Assembly (NCBI RefSeq): GCF_013343715.1
Contig: NZ_JABUNR010000006.1
Span: 124,001-188,000, forward strand
Source of the DNA: Mesobacillus harenae
GTDB taxonomy: Bacteria > Bacillota > Bacilli > Bacillales > Cytobacillaceae
Direction of reading: 5' to 3'
DNA length: 64,000 nt
How positions within the stretch are numbered: the first letter of the stretch is position 1; each line of letters opens with the position of its first letter. Positions 60,152 to 64,000 of this stretch are shown here, piece after piece. A program made the position numbers and the translations under genes. The notes beneath the pieces are model-generated. The model was not told where the DNA came from, made no database searches, and saw nothing but the letters and a program-made list of their open reading frames with translations.

Positions 60152-61249
60152 ATGAGTACTCGAGAAACAGAGCTGTCTAAACAAAAACAGGAAAATTCCA
60201 AGAAGACTGAGTTTAAAGTGATCGATACCGATGTTCACCATGATATCGCCTCTGTCCAGGATCTTGTTCCTTATTTATCAGACCATTGGAAGCGCTATAT
60301 TACGGAATATGGCTGGAAACCGATTAAAACGACACCATTTCATCAAGTCCGCAGCGCTACTAAATACAGGGCAGATACGTATGGGGAAAATAAACGCCCC
60401 CCTGGATCAGACTTTGAAATTTTGAAAAAACAATTATTAGATGAACATGAGATTACCCATGCCGTGCTAGGCGGATGGTTTCATGAAGCGACTGTGGCAA
60501 CTGGCTGGTTTGAATTCGCCGCCGCACGAGCAGCCGCCTATAATGACTACACAATTGAGCAATGGCTAGAAAAAGACAAACGGTTATTAGGAAGCATTAC
60601 CATTCCGGCCGAGCCAGCGGCAGCTGTCCGTGAAATTGAGCGCGTTGGTTCGCATCCACAAATGGTTCAGGTCATGATGTCCATTGGAAATTTTGCCTGG
60701 GGAGATCCATATTACCATCCGATTTTCGAAGCTGCCGATCGGCACGGACTAGCGATTGGCATGCATCTTTCTGCTGACATTACCGTTCAGGGCGGAGATT
60801 TCCTCCGGTATTATGTGGCTTGGCGTGCAGCGCACCCTCAAGCCTATATGACCCAAGTAATCTCGATGATCACTAACGGTGTATTTGATAAATATCCAAA
60901 TATAAAGGTTGCTTTAATTGAAGGCGGTTTTGAATGGATTCCGTTCTTGATGAACCGAATGGATGCAGCTTATAAAGGGCTGAGACAGGAAACACCATGG
61001 GTTAAGCGGATGCCAAGTGATTATTTCAGGGATAACCTGCGAGTCAGCACCCAGCCGTGGCATGATATTTCAGCAAAACACTTCCTTGATATCATTGATA
61101 TGATGGGAACGGATAAAATGCTGATGTTTTCAACTGACTATCCGCATTGGGACTTTGACGCTCCGAAACGAACGCTTCCGCCAAAAATTTCGGATGATCT
61201 GAAGCATAAAATTTTATATGAAAACGCACGGGATTTATATAATCTATAA
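60152..61249 (+). CDS. Amidohydrolase-2-family metal hydrolase/decarboxylase
   Basis: 365 residues. TIM-barrel metal site: DTDVHHD at the N-terminus, a GMHLS strand and STDYPHWD near the end. Relatives include ACMSD, gamma-resorcylate decarboxylase and lactonases of ring-cleavage pathways. Conserved WHDI and GGFEWIPF loops suggest the decarboxylase/hydrolase branch. Preceded by GCAGGAGGGG. Confidence 0.85.
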   Translation: MSTRETELSKQKQENSKKTEFKVIDTDVHHDIASVQDLVPYLSDHWKRYITEYGWKPIKTTPFHQVRSATKYRADTYGENKRPPGSDFEILKKQLLDEHEITHAVLGGWFHEATVATGWFEFAAARAAAYNDYTIEQWLEKDKRLLGSITIPAEPAAAVREIERVGSHPQMVQVMMSIGNFAWGDPYYHPIFEAADRHGLAIGMHLSADITVQGGDFLRYYVAWRAAHPQAYMTQVISMITNGVFDKYPNIKVALIEGGFEWIPFLMNRMDAAYKGLRQETPWVKRMPSDYFRDNLRVSTQPWHDISAKHFLDIIDMMGTDKMLMFSTDYPHWDFDAPKRTLPPKISDDLKHKILYENARDLYNL

Positions 61250-61284
61250 CACGATCTCATCATCAGGGGGAGGAGGAAATTTAT

Positions 61285-61638
61285 ATGAAGCATACCGTTT
61301 GCAAAGCGGAAGAATTAAAAGAGGGCCAAATGAAAGCCTTTACCATCGATAAGAAATCGATTGTTGTGATCCGTTCGCAAAGCGGCGAGGTATACGCTCT
61401 CCGTAACGTTTGTCCGCATAAAGGCCCAGCTCTTTCGGATGGTTCGCTCGACGGTACCTGCACGGCATCAGAGCCGGGAGAATACAATCTGGAAAAAGTC
61501 GGTGAGGTTTTAAAATGTCCTTGGCATAACTGGGAATTTGATATTAAAACAGGCTGCTCATTGTTTAATCCTGAGAAAGTAAAAGTCAAAACTTTTGATG
61601 TGACTGAAGAAAATGGGACGGTTTACGTCCAAGTCTGA
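61285..61638 (+). CDS. Rieske [2Fe-2S] ferredoxin-like protein
   Basis: 117 residues. Cluster ligands: C43, H45 (CPHKG) and C78, H81 (CPWHNWEF), with a long 32-residue spacing that includes an acidic insertion. No oxygenase catalytic domain is attached and no Rieske oxygenase alpha subunit is visible within the window, so the partner is unknown. GGAGGAGG precedes the ATG. Confidence 0.88.
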   Translation: MKHTVCKAEELKEGQMKAFTIDKKSIVVIRSQSGEVYALRNVCPHKGPALSDGSLDGTCTASEPGEYNLEKVGEVLKCPWHNWEFDIKTGCSLFNPEKVKVKTFDVTEENGTVYVQV

Positions 61639-61744
61639 TCGAAACGGAGAAATAAAATGGGTCAGGAAGTAAGAAGGATTGAAGAGGGTTGAATTACATA
61701 ATCACCTGGCCCTCTAAAATTTTAATAAAGAGGAGGCGACAGAA

Positions 61745-62515
61745 ATGGGGAAGCTGGATAACAAAGTAGCTCTAATCACTGGCTCTGCTGGGGGATTAGG
61801 CCTTGAAATCGCAATAAGCTTAGCTAAAGAAGGTGCCAAGGTCGTCCTTAACGATGTTAATGAGGAGCTTGTCAAAAAGTCGGCAGAAGAACTTCAAAAA
61901 GACTTTGAAGCTGATTATGTATTAGGTGACGTTTCCAATAAAGAGGATGTCAACAGAATGTTTGGGCAAATTATCGAGCGTTTTGGAAAAATCAACATCT
62001 TAGTTAACAATGCGGGTGGAAGCTTGCACACGCCGCGCGCCCTTGAAGAGATTGAAGAGGAGCATTGGGATAAAGTTCTGGCTGTTAATTTAAAAGGCAC
62101 ATTTTTAACTTCCCAAGCCTTTGTTCAGCATACGAAGGATCATGGAGGCGGAAAGATCATCAATATGTCTTCCATTGGCGGACGAACAGCGAGCCTGATT
62201 ACTGGCGTAGCATATGCCGCTGCCAAAGGAGGAGTCATATCCTTTACAAGAAGACTTGCAAAGGAAGTTGGGGAATACGGAATTAATGTCAATGTGATTG
62301 CCCCTGGATTGATCATTAGCGGGGAACGCATGCATCATGTCTTTTATGAAGAAAATTCTGAGGAACAAAGAAAGCAGACTTTTTCAGAAATACCTTTAAA
62401 GGCACTTGGCGAAAAAGATGATATTGCAAAGACAGCCGTCTTCCTGGCATCTGATGATTCTCGCTATATGACTGGTGCGGTCCTTGATGTCAATGGCGGA
62501 CGGTTTATGGGATAG
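61745..62515 (+). CDS. SDR-family oxidoreductase
   Basis: 256 residues, classical short-chain dehydrogenase: GSAGGLGLE nucleotide loop, NNAG, MSSIGG with the Ser, and YAAAKGG with Tyr-Lys. It oxidizes a secondary alcohol or reduces a keto group of an operon intermediate. GAGGAGG precedes the ATG. Confidence 0.88.
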   Translation: MGKLDNKVALITGSAGGLGLEIAISLAKEGAKVVLNDVNEELVKKSAEELQKDFEADYVLGDVSNKEDVNRMFGQIIERFGKINILVNNAGGSLHTPRALEEIEEEHWDKVLAVNLKGTFLTSQAFVQHTKDHGGGKIINMSSIGGRTASLITGVAYAAAKGGVISFTRRLAKEVGEYGINVNVIAPGLIISGERMHHVFYEENSEEQRKQTFSEIPLKALGEKDDIAKTAVFLASDDSRYMTGAVLDVNGGRFMG

Positions 62516-62647
62516 CCAATTATTACGCAGAAACATTCATAACAATTTTTACTATTTAACTGTTGGTTATGATAAAAAGCTAGACTGCAGAGAGAAAAGC
62601 AAAAGCTAAATTGGTTTTCAAATTTTTATAAAGGGGAGGTTTTGAAG

Positions 62648-63598
62648 TTGTTTAAAGTGGTATCGTCATCCCCCACATTCGGTTTGTATTCGGAGGATCC
62701 GGTTAAAATGCTGGAATCTAAGGGATACAATCTCGAGCTATTACATAGTGAAGTATCCTCAAATGAGGAGAAATTTTCCGAGGCACTAAGAGATGCTGAC
62801 GCATTAATCGTCGGTGTCGAGAAAATTAGCCCTGCTGTTCTCAAGCATGCTGAAAAATTAAAGGTTATTGCGAAGCATGGTGCTGGCGTTGATAATATCG
62901 ACCTGAAAGAGGCAGCCAGGAGAAACATTGTTGTTGCTAATGCACCTGGTGCAAATCGGCACGCCGTCGCTGACTTGGTGTTTGGTCTATTTTTCTCCAT
63001 CGCCCGCCAAATACCAGCAGCATTTGAAAGTATAAAAAGTAAAGAGTGGCCCCGGCTTGTCGGAAATGAAGTTTACAATAAAACACTTGGTGTCATAGGA
63101 ACGGGCAGAATTGGCAAGGAAGTGATTAAAAGAGCACAGGGATTTAACATGAACGTACTCTGCTTCGACCTTTACCCTGATGACCAGATTGAGAAGCAAG
63201 GTTTTGGCAGATACGTAGCTTTCCAAGAGCTGCTGGAAGAAGCGGATTTTATTACGGTCCATACAGACCTCAACGACGAAACGAAAGCTCTTATTGGGCA
63301 GGATGAATTAACCATGATGAAAAAGAATGCTTTTCTAGTCAATGCTGCCCGCGGAGGGATTATAGATGAACAGGCACTTTATCAGGCACTGGCTTCAAAA
63401 GAGATAAAAGGTGCAGCCATGGATGTCTTTGAAAAGGAGCCTCTGCTAGATTCACCGCTTCTGCAGCTCTCAAACTTTATTGCAACTCCGCATATGGCTG
63501 GATATACCGAGGAGGCCTTGCGGGAAGTTGGAGTGCTGACGGCACAGAATGTCATTGACGTTTTAGAACAAAGGAAGCCAGCTTTTTCGGTTTTATAA
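62648..63598 (+). CDS. D-2-hydroxyacid dehydrogenase (SerA-like)
   Basis: 316 residues. NAD domain GVIGTGRIGKEV, catalytic Arg in NAARGGIIDE, Glu-Lys-Glu-Pro and the catalytic His in ATPHMAG. It reduces a 2-keto acid or oxidizes a D-2-hydroxy acid. TTG 62648 is preferred to TTG 62642 because GGGGAGG ends 8 bases before it. Confidence 0.87.
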   Translation: MFKVVSSSPTFGLYSEDPVKMLESKGYNLELLHSEVSSNEEKFSEALRDADALIVGVEKISPAVLKHAEKLKVIAKHGAGVDNIDLKEAARRNIVVANAPGANRHAVADLVFGLFFSIARQIPAAFESIKSKEWPRLVGNEVYNKTLGVIGTGRIGKEVIKRAQGFNMNVLCFDLYPDDQIEKQGFGRYVAFQELLEEADFITVHTDLNDETKALIGQDELTMMKKNAFLVNAARGGIIDEQALYQALASKEIKGAAMDVFEKEPLLDSPLLQLSNFIATPHMAGYTEEALREVGVLTAQNVIDVLEQRKPAFSVL

Positions 63599-63624
63599 TT
63601 ACGAAATGCAGGGAGATCATCCTA

Positions 63625-64000
63625 ATGGAAACCATATTCAACAGATTAAGAGATAAAGAGCATGAATCCCTCCGTTTATTGCAGGAATTTGTTGAGCTTG
63701 AATCTTTCTCCTATGATAAATCGGGTGTGGACAAGCTAGGACTTCATTTAATCAGGAAGTTTTCTGAATTCCCGATAAAGACTAATGTTCATAAGGAAGA
63801 GGCCTTTGGAAACCACCTTCGCTTTCAATTAGGCGATGGGGAGAATCAAATTCTGCTCATCAGCCATCTGGATACAGTTTATCCAAAGGGCACAATTGAA
63901 ACAATGCCGTTCAGTAAAGAAAAAGGCTTAGTGAAAGGTCCGGGCGTTATTGATATAAAGGCAAGTTATGTGATGGTTTATCACCTATTCGACCTTTTAC
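63625..64000 (+). CDS. M20-family metallopeptidase, N-terminal part
   Basis: 125 residues are present before the window ends; the frame is still open. The first zinc motif SHLDTVYPKGT (His and Asp) and the bridging Asp segment GPGVIDIKAS identify the M20 family near carboxypeptidase G2 and N-acyl amino acid hydrolases; IDIKAS deviates from the usual DMKGG. GGGAGA precedes the ATG. It continues the catabolic operon 26 bases after the dehydrogenase. Confidence 0.82.
   Translation, partial: METIFNRLRDKEHESLRLLQEFVELESFSYDKSGVDKLGLHLIRKFSEFPIKTNVHKEEAFGNHLRFQLGDGENQILLISHLDTVYPKGTIETMPFSKEKGLVKGPGVIDIKASYVMVYHLFDLL

Noticed and set aside
1..64000. CRISPR arrays, tRNA or rRNA genes, transposases, integrases
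   Set aside because: None was found; the repeats present are palindromes, intergenic elements and one 20-base tandem array without spacer structure.

Overview
The window is a low-GC Gram-positive chromosome segment from a spore-forming Bacillaceae species. The evidence is AGGAGG-type ribosome binding sites with many TTG and GTG starts, Bacillus-style gene families (YuiH, NupNOPQ, RsbR, YhgE, YfmJ and CAP proteins), a SAM-I riboswitch, and several promoter candidates of the late mother-cell sigma-K type. A near full-length relative of the Mn(II) oxidase MnxG points towards the manganese-oxidizing spore formers typified by Bacillus sp. SG-1. I see no tRNA, rRNA, CRISPR array, insertion sequence or intact prophage.

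Layout, left half. 1-7.7 kb holds housekeeping and accessory genes: the end of an oligoendopeptidase F, a SWIM/SNF2 helicase, a flavin-type oxidase, an EamA transporter, a Gln-rich membrane-anchored protein and a tiny basic protein. 8-11.5 kb is a proline biosynthesis operon in the order reductase, kinase, GPR, with no T-box. 11.7-17.9 kb is a loose, repeat-rich accessory stretch with four copies of one long palindrome, a hotdog thioesterase, an RsbR-type STAS protein, a DsbA/FrnE-like gene whose first catalytic cysteine codon is TGA, an orphan G39P-type helicase-loader protein, a haloalkane dehalogenase, a decayed gene and a collagen-like spore-surface protein. 18-24.7 kb is a SAM-riboswitch-led operon: a NupNOPQ-type nucleoside ABC importer, a YuiH-type molybdopterin protein and a nucleoside phosphorylase. 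26-34 kb is a glycolate/lactate utilization locus (GntR regulator, GlcE-GlcF-GlcD, FAH-family enzyme, lactate/glycolate permease) with a clear promoter and operator.

Layout, right half. 34-37.5 kb has an SRPBCC-ArsR pair, manganese catalase and GalE. 37.9-48.9 kb is the most unusual part, a spore-associated manganese/copper oxidation island. Its plus-strand operon (40.88-47.09 kb) encodes MnxE-, MnxF- and MnxG-like proteins flanked by two proteins with related beta-rich segments. Around it lie three proteins sharing one short domain, two paralogous membrane proteins, two Cys/His-rich proteins and a SCO1-type copper/thiol protein. Candidate sigma-K promoters precede most transcription units. 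49-57.4 kb returns to general genes (DEAD-box helicase, YhgE, YfmJ-type reductase, MFS transporter, secreted CAP protein). 57.5 kb to the end is a GntR-controlled catabolic operon (FAH, Ldh-family, amidohydrolase, Rieske, SDR, D-2-hydroxyacid dehydrogenase, M20 peptidase) that runs off the right edge.

The most notable items are the mnx-type island with its undescribed accessory genes, the in-frame TGA exactly at the DsbA-type active-site cysteine, and the SAM-riboswitch-controlled nucleoside importer operon. Everything here was read by eye; family assignments rest on recognised motifs, lengths and gene order, not on database searches.
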